In this document: positions 27,737 to 36,617 of the stretch, piece by piece
Layout of the letters: the number at the start of each line of letters is the position of its first letter
Numbering within the stretch: the stretch's first letter is position 1
Assembly (NCBI GenBank): GCA_020073145.1
Contig: JAIQFS010000014.1
Span: 44,455 to 108,454, forward strand
Origin: Terriglobia bacterium
GTDB taxonomy: Bacteria; Acidobacteriota; Terriglobia; Bryobacterales; Bryobacteraceae
DNA: 64,000 nt
Direction: 5' to 3'
The notes under the pieces: model-generated
What the model saw: only the letters and a program-made list of their open reading frames with translations
Told to the model about the DNA's origin: nothing
Database searches by the model: none
Program-made: the position numbers and the translations under genes

Positions 27737-29644
27737 CTACGGTGCCCCCGGCGGCGCGGACGTGGCGAGTGCGCGCAATTGTTGGAGGGCGTCCGGCAGA
27801 TGCCGCGGATCGCGAATACCGCGCAGAAAGATGAGGCGAAGGTCCGGCCATGACCCTGGAGTGCCGGCCAGGTTGTGATAGTCTCCGGGCAGAGGAGGCC
27901 CCGCGGGGGAGCCCGCCGGAGGGATCGACTCAGGAAGCTGGAACGCGTACATACTTCCACCAGCCAGGCTCTGGTGCGGAGAGCGCAGGAGCCACGGGCA
28001 GTTGTGCGACTCCACAATCATGTTGGCGGATACCACGGCCCAATGACCGGCATCGGATGAAGACGGTTCCTGGCAATTCCAAAACCGCGCCTGCGGCACA
28101 TAGACGGAGGGTTCTGAGAACCCGTAGGGATCCACCAGAACCGTGGTGAGGCCTCGGTCTTCGGCGAATCGCCGAACTTCGGGGAGCGCCTGGTTCCAGT
28201 CCAGGTTCGAGTCGTTCACCAGCAGGTAGCCCGGATGACCCAGGCGGAGCGAATTCAGAAACGGCATGTAATACGGGTAGGCGCGGATAGCGCTAACCGC
28301 CGACGTGCCCGCCAGCGCGACGCACGCCCAGGCGCACAGGCGGGCCGGTTTCCAAGCGGCCTGCCGCAACAAGTCCAGGAGGCGCGGCAACGGAGCCAGC
28401 ACAAGGATCATCAGCACCAGGGGAAGCGCGAAATGGCGGATGCTCAGATCCAGGCGGCCGAGCATACAGGCGGCAAGGAAGACCAGCAAAAACAGCCAGA
28501 CCGCGCGCCACTGCAACTCGCGCCCCCCGGCAATGGCGCCCGTTTTCTTCCGAAGCCGGACCTTCGCCACCAGGGCGGCCGCCACAGCAAGCAGCAGCAG
28601 CCCCAGAAACGCGAGGGTCGATTTGAGGAGAAATAACACCGGGAAGTAGAACCAGACGCCATGGGGATAGGCATGGCCGAGGATAAAGGTAGGCCGGCTC
28701 GCCATCACAGCAAATGCAATCAGTCCGCCCCCGTACAGCGAGGGCGGCATCAGCAGCCGCCGCAGCACCAAGGCAACCGGGCCGCCTCCGATCGCCGCGA
28801 GAGAGTTGCTGGGCTGGTTCCAGGACAAAACGAGGTACGCCAGATACACCACCAGCGCCGCTCCGAAGACGCCCTTGCCCATATTGCGCCACCCCTTCCG
28901 CCGCCACGCCCGAGCCTCAGGGGGGCCGGCGGGCGCGCCCGCCACCGGAAACCAACGCAAGCTCAGCGCAAATACCAGGCAGGCGGCCAGAAGAAGGCCG
29001 GCGGAGAACTTGGAAAGCAGAGCGGCGGCCAGCGCCAGCGCGAATTTCGCCACCATCGCGCGCGAGGGAGACTGCCACATGCCGGCGAGAGCCCATAAGG
29101 TCAGCAGGCTGAAGAGCGTCACGCACACATCGGTCAACACCAGGGGGCCGAACGCCAGGAAGGCGGGCATCGAGACAAAGGCGCAGAGACACAGCAGGCC
29201 TCCGCGCGCGTCCGCGAGCCGCGAGCCAAAACGGTAAATGGCATACCCCAGAACCAGAGTCAGAAGCAACATCGGTGCGCGGGCCCACGCCATGGTGGCC
29301 GCCGGATCGTTCCAGCGTGTAATGAGCCAGTGGCCGAAAGCCCATTCGCCCAGCATGGAATTGAACAATCCGGCGCCGCTGAAGGTCCACGAAACATTCG
29401 CATAGTCGGCGCGTACGCCATGCAGCACCAAGGGCACGGCGGCAAGCACCTTCGCCAGCGGAGGATGCTCCAGGTTCATCCGCAGATCGAGCTTCTGGAG
29501 GTAACTCACGCCGGCGCCCACGTGCGCCACTTCATCAACGGTGACCGACTCGCGGAGCGCCGCCCCGCCGGCCAGGAGCGCCATCAGCAGCAAGAGCGAA
29601 GCAGCGACGAGACGATACGGCCAGGGTGAGAGCGGGCTCTTCAT
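27737..29644 (-). CDS. GT39-like membrane glycosyltransferase
   Basis: A 635-residue multi-pass inner-membrane protein with roughly ten to twelve hydrophobic segments. The first periplasmic loop has the Asp-Glu motif SVTVDEVAHVGAG followed by HPPLAKVLAAVP, as in the PMT/ArnT (GT39/GT83, PMT_2) families that transfer sugars from polyprenyl-phosphate donors to proteins or lipids. The acceptor cannot be predicted. The C-terminal 130 residues form a soluble domain with NDSNLDWNQALPEVRRFAED, a segment common in bacterial PMT_2 proteins. The gene converges with the duplicated-domain gene, 11 bases apart, and is divergent from the TPR gene across 150 bases that hold nothing recognisable. Confidence 0.82.
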   Translation of the reverse strand: MKSPLSPWPYRLVAASLLLLMALLAGGAALRESVTVDEVAHVGAGVSYLQKLDLRMNLEHPPLAKVLAAVPLVLHGVRADYANVSWTFSGAGLFNSMLGEWAFGHWLITRWNDPAATMAWARAPMLLLTLVLGYAIYRFGSRLADARGGLLCLCAFVSMPAFLAFGPLVLTDVCVTLFSLLTLWALAGMWQSPSRAMVAKFALALAAALLSKFSAGLLLAACLVFALSLRWFPVAGAPAGPPEARAWRRKGWRNMGKGVFGAALVVYLAYLVLSWNQPSNSLAAIGGGPVALVLRRLLMPPSLYGGGLIAFAVMASRPTFILGHAYPHGVWFYFPVLFLLKSTLAFLGLLLLAVAAALVAKVRLRKKTGAIAGGRELQWRAVWLFLLVFLAACMLGRLDLSIRHFALPLVLMILVLAPLPRLLDLLRQAAWKPARLCAWACVALAGTSAVSAIRAYPYYMPFLNSLRLGHPGYLLVNDSNLDWNQALPEVRRFAEDRGLTTVLVDPYGFSEPSVYVPQARFWNCQEPSSSDAGHWAVVSANMIVESHNCPWLLRSPHQSLAGGSMYAFQLPESIPPAGSPAGPPLPGDYHNLAGTPGSWPDLRLIFLRGIRDPRHLPDALQQLRALATSAPPGAP

Positions 29645-29794
29645 GCGGACCTTCGGGACTCGCGATCCAAACCGGATGCGGTGTGCGCGTCAGCGGCGGA
29701 GCGCGCAGGGAGGCAGGTTACCGCCAGCATAGCGCCGCGCGCCGGGGTTTCCAATGGAGCGGCGAGGCGGTACCATACGGATCGAGAGTTCCGG

Positions 29795-30844
29795 ATGCGA
29801 TGGTTCGGTGACAAGGCTGCTCTCCTGGGGCTTGGGTTGGCAGCCGCCTTGTGGGCGGCCCCGGATCCGCGAGCGGCCGCAGAGGCGGATGCGGGGCTGG
29901 CGTTGGCTCGCGAAGGCAAGTATCAACAGGCCATTTCGCGCTATCGGACCGCGCTCGAGCTGAATCCCACGCTGCCCGGCCTGCCTCTGAATCTCGGCCT
30001 GGCCTATTTCAAACTGAACCGGTTCGCAGACGCGGCGGCTCAGTTCGAAAAGGCCGCTAAAGCCGACCCGGCGAGTTTCCAGGCCCGCGTCCTGCTGGGG
30101 ATGAGCTACTACGGCAGCCGCCGGTTCGCCGACGCGGCCCTCGCGCTCCAGCGCGCCTCCGAGCAGCAGCCCGGCAACACTGAACTGCGCTTCAAGCTGG
30201 CTCAGAGTTACTTGTGGTCCAAACAGTATGAAGCAGCCAAACGGGAGTTCCAAGTTCTGCTGACGCAGAATCCGGATTCGGCGCCGGTTCACATGCTGCT
30301 GGGCGAAGTGCTCGATGCGGCCAATCAACAGGAGCAGGCCACCGCGGAGTTTGAAGCCGCGGCGAAGGCGGCGCCGGGCGAACCGGAAGTGCATTTTGGC
30401 CTCGGTTATCTGTACTGGAAGCAGAAGCGGTATGACGAGGCCCTGCGCGAGTTCGAGGCCGAACTCGCAGGCCAGCCGCAGCACACCCAGGCCCTGACCT
30501 ATGCGGCGGACGCGGAAATACAGGCGGGCAGCGAGAAAGGCGCCGAAGACCGTCTGCGGCGGGCGTTGCAGATGGACCCGAACATCCGGCTCGCCCACCT
30601 GGATCTCGGCATTCTCCTGGCTGCCAAGAGCCGCTCCACCGAGGCTGCCGTTCATTTCCGGGAGGCCATTCGCATCGACCCATCGAAACCGGACGCGCAC
30701 TACCGGCTGGGCCGGCTCTGGCATTCGATGGGCCGGGAAGCCGAGGCCAATGCCGAGTTCGCCAAGGTGAAGACGCTGGCGCAGCCGGAGCGGCCCGACC
30801 CCCTCATCAACGTTCCGGGGCGCGGCGCGGGTCCGCCGCAATGA
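29795..30844 (+). CDS. exported TPR protein
   Basis: A 349-residue protein with a signal peptide (ALLGLGLAAALWAA) and about eight tetratricopeptide repeats filling the rest (GLALAREGKYQQAISRYRTA, LGLAYFKLNRFADAAAQFEK, LGYLYWKQKRYDEALREFEA, YRLGRLWHSMGREAEANAEF). It is a protein-binding scaffold, likely periplasmic. The ATG at 29795 starts the signal peptide; a longer frame from 29681 lacks support. It overlaps the CRTAC1 gene by four bases (ATGA), making a TPR/CRTAC1 pair that mirrors the fused protein at 23928-26912. Confidence 0.87.
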   Translation: MRWFGDKAALLGLGLAAALWAAPDPRAAAEADAGLALAREGKYQQAISRYRTALELNPTLPGLPLNLGLAYFKLNRFADAAAQFEKAAKADPASFQARVLLGMSYYGSRRFADAALALQRASEQQPGNTELRFKLAQSYLWSKQYEAAKREFQVLLTQNPDSAPVHMLLGEVLDAANQQEQATAEFEAAAKAAPGEPEVHFGLGYLYWKQKRYDEALREFEAELAGQPQHTQALTYAADAEIQAGSEKGAEDRLRRALQMDPNIRLAHLDLGILLAAKSRSTEAAVHFREAIRIDPSKPDAHYRLGRLWHSMGREAEANAEFAKVKTLAQPERPDPLINVPGRGAGPPQ

Positions 30845-32499
30845 AGGGAGCGCTCCGGGCTATCGGGGCGGCTTCGCTGCTGCTGGTGGTGTGGCTTGCG
30901 GCGGGCCAGAATCCACCGGCCCCTCTCCACTTTGTCTACCGGCCCATTGATTTCCGGCTTGAGAGTTCGGAGACGCCGGAACGCCATGCACCGGAAACCA
31001 TGGCTGGCGGGTTGGCCCTCTTCGACTACAACAACGACGGCAACCTGGACATTTTCTTCACCAATGGCGCCGACATCCGGACGCTGCAGAAGAGCTCTTC
31101 CAAGTATTCGAATCGCCTTTTCGAGAACGACGGCAAGGGAAACTTTACCGACGTCACTCAAAAGGCCGGCCTCGCCGGCGTGGGCTTCGACAATGGGGTC
31201 GCCGTCGGAGACTACGATAACGATGGTTACAAGGACTTGTTTGTCGGCGGAGTGCACGGAAGCCGGCTGTATCACAACAACGGCGACGGCACCTTCACTG
31301 ACGTCACGGCGAAGGCGGGGCTCAACCGGCCGGACAGTCAGTATGGGCCGCTGTGGTCCGTGGGCGGGGCCTGGGTGGACGTCAACAACGACGGCCTCCT
31401 GGACCTCTTTGTGGTGAATTATCTCGCCTGGGACCCGGACACCGAACCGGTCTGCGAGGCGGGACCCGGCCGGCGCGACTACTGCCATCCCAAGTTCTAC
31501 AAGCCGACTCCGAACCAGTTGTTCCTGAACACTGGAGACGGCACCTTCCGCGATGTTTCCGCCGAATCGGGAATCCGCAGCCATCCCGGGAAGGGGATGG
31601 GGGTGGGGATCGCCGACTACGACCTGGACGGGCTGATGGACATTTTTGTCTCCAACGACAAAATGTACAACTCGCTGTTCCACAACAAGGGCGGCGGCAA
31701 GTTCGAGGAGGTCGCGTTCGAAGCCGACGTGGCGCTCACCGAAAACGGCCAGTTCATTTCGGGGATGGGGGTGGACTTCCGGGACCTCGACAACGACAGC
31801 TATCCGGACATCGCCCTCGTCGCGCTCGACAACGAGCTGTTTCCGATCTTCCGCAACCTGGGCAAGGGCGGGTTCGCCGACGTCACCGTGGGCAGCGGCA
31901 TGGCCCGCCTGAGTGCGCCGATGGCGGGTTATTCGCCCACCATTGCCGATTTCGACAACGACGGCTGGAAAGACCTCTTCGTCACCCGCGGCCATGTGCA
32001 GTCTCTCGAGTATGCGTCACGCGTGTCCGTCGAGCAGCCCAACAGCGTCTTCCGGAACCTGAGCGGCATGAAGTTCCAGGCCTTGACGGCGGAAGCCGGC
32101 TTGACCGCGCAACCGCCGCGCAGGCACCGGGGTTCCGCGGTGGGCGACTTGAACCACGATGGACGCCTGGATGCCGTCGTGAGCGCCATCAGCGCGCCCG
32201 CGGAGGTTTGGATCAACGACAACCCGGGCGGCAATCACTGGATCGAGTTCGTGCTGGAGGGCGCCAAGAGCAATCGCGATGGAATCGGCGCACGCATCAA
32301 AGTGGTGGCCGGCGGGGCGGCTCAATACAATCACGTCTCTTTCGCAGCCGGGTACGCTTCCTCGAGTGCCGGCCCGGTCCACTTCGGATTGGGACAGAGC
32401 AACACCGCAGACGTCGAAATCCGCTGGCCGTCCGGCACCGTTCAGCAACTGAAGAACGTGGCCGCCGGCCGCGTCATCAGAATCAAAGAGACGGAATAG
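30841..32499 (+). CDS. CRTAC1-family protein (FG-GAP/VCBS plus ASPIC/UnbV)
   Basis: A 552-residue exported protein with a signal peptide (LLLVVWLAAGQ). It contains FG-GAP/VCBS repeats with D-x-[DN]-x-DG loops (DYNNDGNLDIFFTNG, DYDNDGYKDLFVGG, DVNNDGLLDLFVVN, DYDLDGLMDIFVSND, DFDNDGWKDLFVTRG, DLNHDGRLDAVVSA) and a C-terminal ASPIC/UnbV domain (KSNRDGIGARIKVVAGG, VEIRWPSGTVQQLKN). It is closely similar in layout to the protein at 20973-22586. It is co-translated with the preceding TPR gene and followed by a hairpin terminator. Confidence 0.92.
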   Translation: MKGALRAIGAASLLLVVWLAAGQNPPAPLHFVYRPIDFRLESSETPERHAPETMAGGLALFDYNNDGNLDIFFTNGADIRTLQKSSSKYSNRLFENDGKGNFTDVTQKAGLAGVGFDNGVAVGDYDNDGYKDLFVGGVHGSRLYHNNGDGTFTDVTAKAGLNRPDSQYGPLWSVGGAWVDVNNDGLLDLFVVNYLAWDPDTEPVCEAGPGRRDYCHPKFYKPTPNQLFLNTGDGTFRDVSAESGIRSHPGKGMGVGIADYDLDGLMDIFVSNDKMYNSLFHNKGGGKFEEVAFEADVALTENGQFISGMGVDFRDLDNDSYPDIALVALDNELFPIFRNLGKGGFADVTVGSGMARLSAPMAGYSPTIADFDNDGWKDLFVTRGHVQSLEYASRVSVEQPNSVFRNLSGMKFQALTAEAGLTAQPPRRHRGSAVGDLNHDGRLDAVVSAISAPAEVWINDNPGGNHWIEFVLEGAKSNRDGIGARIKVVAGGAAQYNHVSFAAGYASSSAGPVHFGLGQSNTADVEIRWPSGTVQQLKNVAAGRVIRIKETE

Positions 32500-32503
32500 T
32501 TCT

Positions 32504-32534
32504 GTGGGGCAGGCGCCCGCCCCACGGTTTTGTT
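32504..32534 (+). terminator. probable intrinsic terminator
   Basis: Directly after the CRTAC1 stop, GTGGGGC and GCCCCAC form a perfect 7-bp stem around an 8-base loop (32504-32525). GGTTTTGTT follows. The T-run is short and interrupted, so efficiency may be moderate. It separates the TPR/CRTAC1 pair from the kinase cluster. Confidence 0.6.
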
Positions 32535-32579
32535 ACAAGCCGGTTACGGAACCAAGGCCGTGGCGCGCCGCGGAGTAGA

Positions 32580-33335
32580 ATGGGTACTGCGTTCTCCGAT
32601 ATGCCTCTTTTCGTGCCCAACCGGTACCGCGGCAAGCTGATCGTGGTGGAGGGAATCGACGGTTCGGGCAAATCCACGCAGCTCTCCCTCTTGAGCCACT
32701 GGCTGCGGTCGCAGGGCTACGCGGTGGCTTTCAGCGAGTGGAACTCGTCACCGCTGGTGCGGCAGACCACACGGCGAGGCAAGAAGAAGGAGATGTTCAC
32801 CCCCACCACCTTCAGCCTGTTGCACGCCACCGATTTCGCCGACCGCATGGAGAGCTACATTCTGCCGCTGGTGAAATCGGGAGCGATTGTGTGCGCCGAC
32901 CGCTATGCCTGCACGGCCTTCGCGCGCGATGTAGCGCGCGGCGTCAGCCGGCGATGGGTGCGCAATCTCTACCGCTTCGCGCTGCATCCCAGCCTGAATT
33001 TCTATTTCCGAACGCCGCTGGATGTGGCGCTGGGCCGCATTTTAGGCGGCCGCGACGCTCTGAAGTATTACGAGGCAGGAATGGACCTGGGGCTGGCCCG
33101 CGACGTGGAAGAGAGCTTCCGAATTTTCCAGGGGCGCATCCTGGACGAATACGAGGCCATGATCGAGGAAGTGGGATTTCACGTGATCGACGCCACGCTC
33201 TCAATTGAGGAACAGCAGGGGATCATGCGCGAGATCGTGGTGAGGGAACTGGGGGACAGTCTTCGCAACGGGATTCTGCACCAACCCGCCGGACGGGACT
33301 TGAATGGTAAAACGACAACCTCTCCAGTTCTATAG
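32580..33335 (+). CDS. thymidylate-kinase-like P-loop kinase (first of pair)
   Basis: A 251-residue dTMP-kinase-fold protein. An intact Walker A, G25-I-D-G-S-G-K31-S-T, sits in VVEGIDGSGKSTQL; the Asp-Arg-Tyr switch (CADRYACTAFARD) corresponds to the DR[YF] motif of thymidylate kinases. The FADRMESYILPLVKSG and YYEAGMDLGLARDVEESFRI segments recur in the next gene. GGAG five bases before the ATG at 32580 decides the start; a second ATG lies at 32601. The protein is longer than typical Tmk (about 210) and paired with a paralog, SixA and DUF2252, so a specialised role rather than housekeeping dTMP phosphorylation is likely. Confidence 0.85.
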   Translation: MGTAFSDMPLFVPNRYRGKLIVVEGIDGSGKSTQLSLLSHWLRSQGYAVAFSEWNSSPLVRQTTRRGKKKEMFTPTTFSLLHATDFADRMESYILPLVKSGAIVCADRYACTAFARDVARGVSRRWVRNLYRFALHPSLNFYFRTPLDVALGRILGGRDALKYYEAGMDLGLARDVEESFRIFQGRILDEYEAMIEEVGFHVIDATLSIEEQQGIMREIVVRELGDSLRNGILHQPAGRDLNGKTTTSPVL

Positions 33336-34041
33336 CGAGCCCCTGCCGGACGTGAACACGGCGGACCTTCAGGGCAAGCTGATAGTCATCGAAGGGCCGG
33401 ACGCGGTGGGCCGCAGCACGCAGATCGGGCTGCTGCGCCAGTGGCTGGAGCAGGAAGGCCACGCCGTGATCGACAGCGGCATGGCGCGCTCGGCGCTGGC
33501 CGGCAAGGGCATCCAGATGGCCAAGGAAGGCAACACCCTCGGCCCCATCACGATGACGCTGTTCTACACCACGGATTTCGCGGACCGGCTGGAGAACGAG
33601 ATTGTGCCGGCGCTGCGGGCCGGCTTCGTGGTACTGATCGACCGCTACATTTTTTCGATCATGGCGCGGGCCATCGCGCGCGGCGAAGACCGGCGGTGGA
33701 TTGAGCAGGTGGCTGGATTCGCTCTGGTTCCGCACGCCGTATACTACCTGCGCGCGGACGTGGAGCACCTGGTGTCGCGCGTGGTGATGGGGCGCGGCGC
33801 TTTCGACTATTGGGAGAGCGGCATGGACCTGCGGTTCGGGCCGGATATGTACGAGAGCTTCGTCCGCTACCAGAAGAGGCTCATCAAGGCTCTCGACACC
33901 ATGGTGCAGCCGTACGATTTCACGGTGATCGACGCCACGCAGCCGGTGGAGCGCATCTTCCGGGAACTGCAGCGGCGCATGGAGCGCCTGCGTTTGGGCA
34001 AAGCGCCCGGGCGCCCGGCGTTGCGAAAGGCCAAGATCTGA
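33304..34041 (+). CDS. thymidylate-kinase-like protein with altered Walker A (second of pair)
   Basis: A 245-residue paralog of the preceding kinase, overlapping it by 32 bases. The phosphate loop reads G31-P-D-A-V-G-R37-S-T, with Arg in place of the Walker A lysine, which usually abolishes or alters ATP hydrolysis. The rest is well kept: LIDRYIFSIMARAIARGED, DFADRLENEIVPALRAG and YWESGMDLRFGPDMYESF. A basic tail ends RKAKI. The substitution suggests a regulatory or pseudo-kinase partner, perhaps a heterodimer with the intact paralog, or a P-loop that tolerates Arg. The stop TGA shares its last base with the next ATG. Confidence 0.83.
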   Translation: MVKRQPLQFYSEPLPDVNTADLQGKLIVIEGPDAVGRSTQIGLLRQWLEQEGHAVIDSGMARSALAGKGIQMAKEGNTLGPITMTLFYTTDFADRLENEIVPALRAGFVVLIDRYIFSIMARAIARGEDRRWIEQVAGFALVPHAVYYLRADVEHLVSRVVMGRGAFDYWESGMDLRFGPDMYESFVRYQKRLIKALDTMVQPYDFTVIDATQPVERIFRELQRRMERLRLGKAPGRPALRKAKI

Positions 34042-34526
34042 TGGAGGTCTATCTTCTGCGGCACGGGATTGCGGAAGATGCCCCGCCCGGAAAATCCGAT
34101 GCCGATCGGGCCCTGACTCCGGAAGGCCGCCAGAAGTTGCGGCGGGTGTTGGGGCGCGCGCGGGCGGCGGGCGTGGAGCCCACCCTGATTCTCGCCAGCC
34201 CCTACCGCCGTGCCGTGGAGACGGCGGAGGTGGCGGTCGAATCGCTGGGCTATCGCGGCAAGGTGGTGCAGACGGCCGCGCTGGCGCCCAACGCGGCGCC
34301 CCAGGAGGTTTGGGGAGAGATCCGGGCGCGCAGAACCGAGGACTCCGTTCTGCTGGCCAGCCATGAGCCGCTGATGAGTTCCCTGCTCGCACTGCTCTTG
34401 AACAGCCCGGCGCTGAAGGTGGACTTCAAGAAGGCCGCGATGGCCCGGGTGGATCTCGATCGCTTCGGCGCGGAGCCCGACGGCATTCTGAAGTGGATGC
34501 TGACGCCCGGTACCTCGGGGGAGTAG
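34041..34526 (+). CDS. sixA: SixA-like phosphohistidine phosphatase
   Basis: A 161-residue histidine-phosphatase-superfamily protein of the SixA size class. The catalytic signature is YLLRHGIAED (H8), followed by the phosphate-binding SPYRRAVETAEV and a second catalytic histidine in LLASHEPLMSS. SixA proteins dephosphorylate histidine phosphotransfer domains or the nitrogen PTS; the substrate here is unknown. It begins on the last base of the kinase-like stop (TGATG) and directly abuts the DUF2252 gene, so the four genes are probably one transcript. Confidence 0.88.
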   Translation: MEVYLLRHGIAEDAPPGKSDADRALTPEGRQKLRRVLGRARAAGVEPTLILASPYRRAVETAEVAVESLGYRGKVVQTAALAPNAAPQEVWGEIRARRTEDSVLLASHEPLMSSLLALLLNSPALKVDFKKAAMARVDLDRFGAEPDGILKWMLTPGTSGE

Positions 34527-35588
34527 ATGCGGATCGCGCAAGCCACCGCCCAATACGAGGCCTGGCTCGGCGGGCATTTGCGGATCATCGGCAAGGACCT
34601 GGCGTTCAAGCACCAGCAGATGCGGTCGGCGGCGTTTCCGTTTCTGCGCGCCACGTATTACCGCTGGGCGCAAACGTGGGCTGAGGTCTGTGGGGCTGCG
34701 TCGCGGGCACCGGAAGCTCTGGCGGTGGGCGATCTGCACGTGGAGAACTTCGGAACCTGGCGCGACATGGAAGGCCGGCTGATCTGGGGCATCAACGATT
34801 TCGACGAAGCCTGGCCGCTGCCGTATACGAACGACCTGATCCGGCTCGCCACCAGCGCTCTGATGGCCCGGATGTCGTGTGGAGAGAGGGCAGGCATCGA
34901 GGCCATTCTCGAGGGATACGCCGACGGCGTCGAGGCCGGAGGGCGGCCCTTCGCCCTGGCGGAACACCATGCGACCCTGCGGTTGATGGCGACGGCGCGC
35001 TTGCACCAGCCCGAGAAATACTGGGAGAGGCTGCAGGCGCTTCCGAGCGTAAGAGAGAAGCCGCCGGCCGGGGCTTTGAAGGCCATCGAGAAACTGATGC
35101 CGGAACGCGGCCTCACGGAGCGCGTGGCGCACCGGGTGGCGGGGCTGGGCAGTCTGGGGCGCGAGCGCTATGTGGCGCTGGCGGACTGGCGGGGAGGCGT
35201 GGTGGCCCGAGAAGCCAAGGCGCTGGCGCCTTCGGCCTGCGTTTGGGCGGAGCAAGGCAAGGGCTCAGCGCCGATTCATTATCAGGAGATCCTGGAGCGC
35301 TCGGTGCGGTGCCGCGATCCGTTTGTGCAAGTACGCAGACGCTGGATTGTGCGCCGCCTGGCGCCCGACTGCTCGCGCATCGAGCTGGCGGCCTTGCCCA
35401 AGGAGCGCGACGAAATCCGCCTGCTGCATGCGATGGGCTTTGAGACTGCGAACATCCACATGGGCAGCTTGAAGCCGCGTGCCCTGCGCGCCGATCTGAA
35501 AGACCGGCCGCGCGGCTGGCTGTACGAGGCCGCGCGCCGCATGGAAAAGGCCGTGCTGGCCGATTTCAAAGAATACGCCCGCCGGTAG
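34527..35588 (+). CDS. DUF2252 protein
   Basis: A 353-residue protein of the DUF2252 family, identified by AVGDLHVENFGTW, WGINDFDEAWPLPY, LMATARLHQ and the late NIHMG. The GDLHxxNFG and N-D-F-D-E pair resembles the catalytic and metal-binding loops of protein-kinase-like (aminoglycoside phosphotransferase type) folds, so a small-molecule or protein kinase activity is plausible but unproved. No signal peptide. It starts immediately after the SixA stop and ends the kinase cluster; the convergent PilZ-PAS gene stops 18 bases beyond. Confidence 0.86.
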   Translation: MRIAQATAQYEAWLGGHLRIIGKDLAFKHQQMRSAAFPFLRATYYRWAQTWAEVCGAASRAPEALAVGDLHVENFGTWRDMEGRLIWGINDFDEAWPLPYTNDLIRLATSALMARMSCGERAGIEAILEGYADGVEAGGRPFALAEHHATLRLMATARLHQPEKYWERLQALPSVREKPPAGALKAIEKLMPERGLTERVAHRVAGLGSLGRERYVALADWRGGVVAREAKALAPSACVWAEQGKGSAPIHYQEILERSVRCRDPFVQVRRRWIVRRLAPDCSRIELAALPKERDEIRLLHAMGFETANIHMGSLKPRALRADLKDRPRGWLYEAARRMEKAVLADFKEYARR

Positions 35589-35605
35589 GCCCCACCGGGA
35601 AGTCG

Positions 35606-36445
35606 TTACCGGGATTCGGAGGCGGGCGTCTCGCGGCTGAGGCACACAATGGCTTGGGTCTGCCCGGCCGAATCGTGCTGGACGAACCAGCGGGCGGCAA
35701 CAGACACCGTCGTGCCGTTCTTCCGAACCTGCCGCACGGATTGCGCCGCCGGCGCCGAAACTCCGGATTCCAGACCCGGCGCGGCCCGAGGCGGATCGAA
35801 TTGCAGGAACGACCGGATGTTCGTGCCGATGACATCCTCCCGAGACCACCCATAGAGGCGCTCAGCGGCGGCATTCCAAAAGAAGACGACGCCTTCCGGG
35901 GAAAACACCGCGATGGCGTCGGACGTGAGATGGAGCAGTGCGCCGTATTGCGACGCCAGCACCGCCTGCTGCTGGAGCGTGAGGTTCGAGTCCCGGAGTT
36001 CCTCCGATTGGCGGGCGAGCACTTCGCGCATCAGTTCGTCGGCGCGCCCATCCAGCTCCACGCCGATTCGATACCAACTGGCATCGTACTTGTGGTTGTA
36101 GCGGATGGTGCCGCTGACCTGGCGGCCGTTCCAGCGAATCAGAACCTCCGCGCTGGCGGCGATGGCCTCCTGGACCATGAGCTGCATCCCCCGCGGCGAG
36201 ATGTCCCGGATCTGGACCGTCCACACGCCACCCCGGCGCGAGGCCAACTGGGCCGGCTGATCGACGAGGTAGCGCCGCTCCCTGCGGCGCACTTCGGAGG
36301 CGTCGCCGGGCGTGGGGGAAGGAGGTCCGGCATTCAGCGCTCCTGAGGAGATCCAGGGGTTGGCGCCACCGTCGCTATCGATGGAGCCCCACACGATCGA
36401 TGCTTGCAGGTTCGGAGTCACGGTTGTCCCAGCAGAGATGTGCAA
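35606..36445 (-). CDS. PilZ-PAS protein, candidate c-di-GMP effector
   Basis: About 279 residues. Residues 55-130 form a PilZ domain (RRRERRYLVDQPAQLASRRG with the RxxxR opening, RDISPRGMQLMV, and ASWYRIGVELDG), the usual c-di-GMP binding fold. A short helical linker (LARQSEELRDSNLTLQQQ) leads to a PAS domain (LLHLTSDAIAVFSPEGVVFF, GTNIRSFLQFD). No output enzyme domain follows. The start is uncertain: the longest frame begins with TTG at 36445 and the first 50 residues look unstructured; GTG codons further in are possible. The 172 bases upstream to the RND operon carry no recognisable gene. Confidence 0.8.
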   Translation of the reverse strand: MHISAGTTVTPNLQASIVWGSIDSDGGANPWISSGALNAGPPSPTPGDASEVRRRERRYLVDQPAQLASRRGGVWTVQIRDISPRGMQLMVQEAIAASAEVLIRWNGRQVSGTIRYNHKYDASWYRIGVELDGRADELMREVLARQSEELRDSNLTLQQQAVLASQYGALLHLTSDAIAVFSPEGVVFFWNAAAERLYGWSREDVIGTNIRSFLQFDPPRAAPGLESGVSAPAAQSVRQVRKNGTTVSVAARWFVQHDSAGQTQAIVCLSRETPASESR

Positions 36446-36617
36446 GTCTCATGCCAAGGCGTAGTGTCTGAATCGATTGAGGTTGTTGACGCAGCGGGGT
36501 AGTGCCTCGTGACAACGTGTCAGGGCTGTCGACAATTTGTCAGGCGAGAGCGGCAGGGCCCGGCGTCTCCTGGGCGATTCGCACGCTCTGGATGGAGGAA
36601 TCGACCGTTACGGCGAA

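Noticed and set aside
31353..32579. N-terminal extension of the first kinase frame into the CRTAC1 gene
   Set aside because: The extension is an out-of-frame shadow of FG-GAP repeats; the kinase starts at 32580 with a ribosome site just before it.
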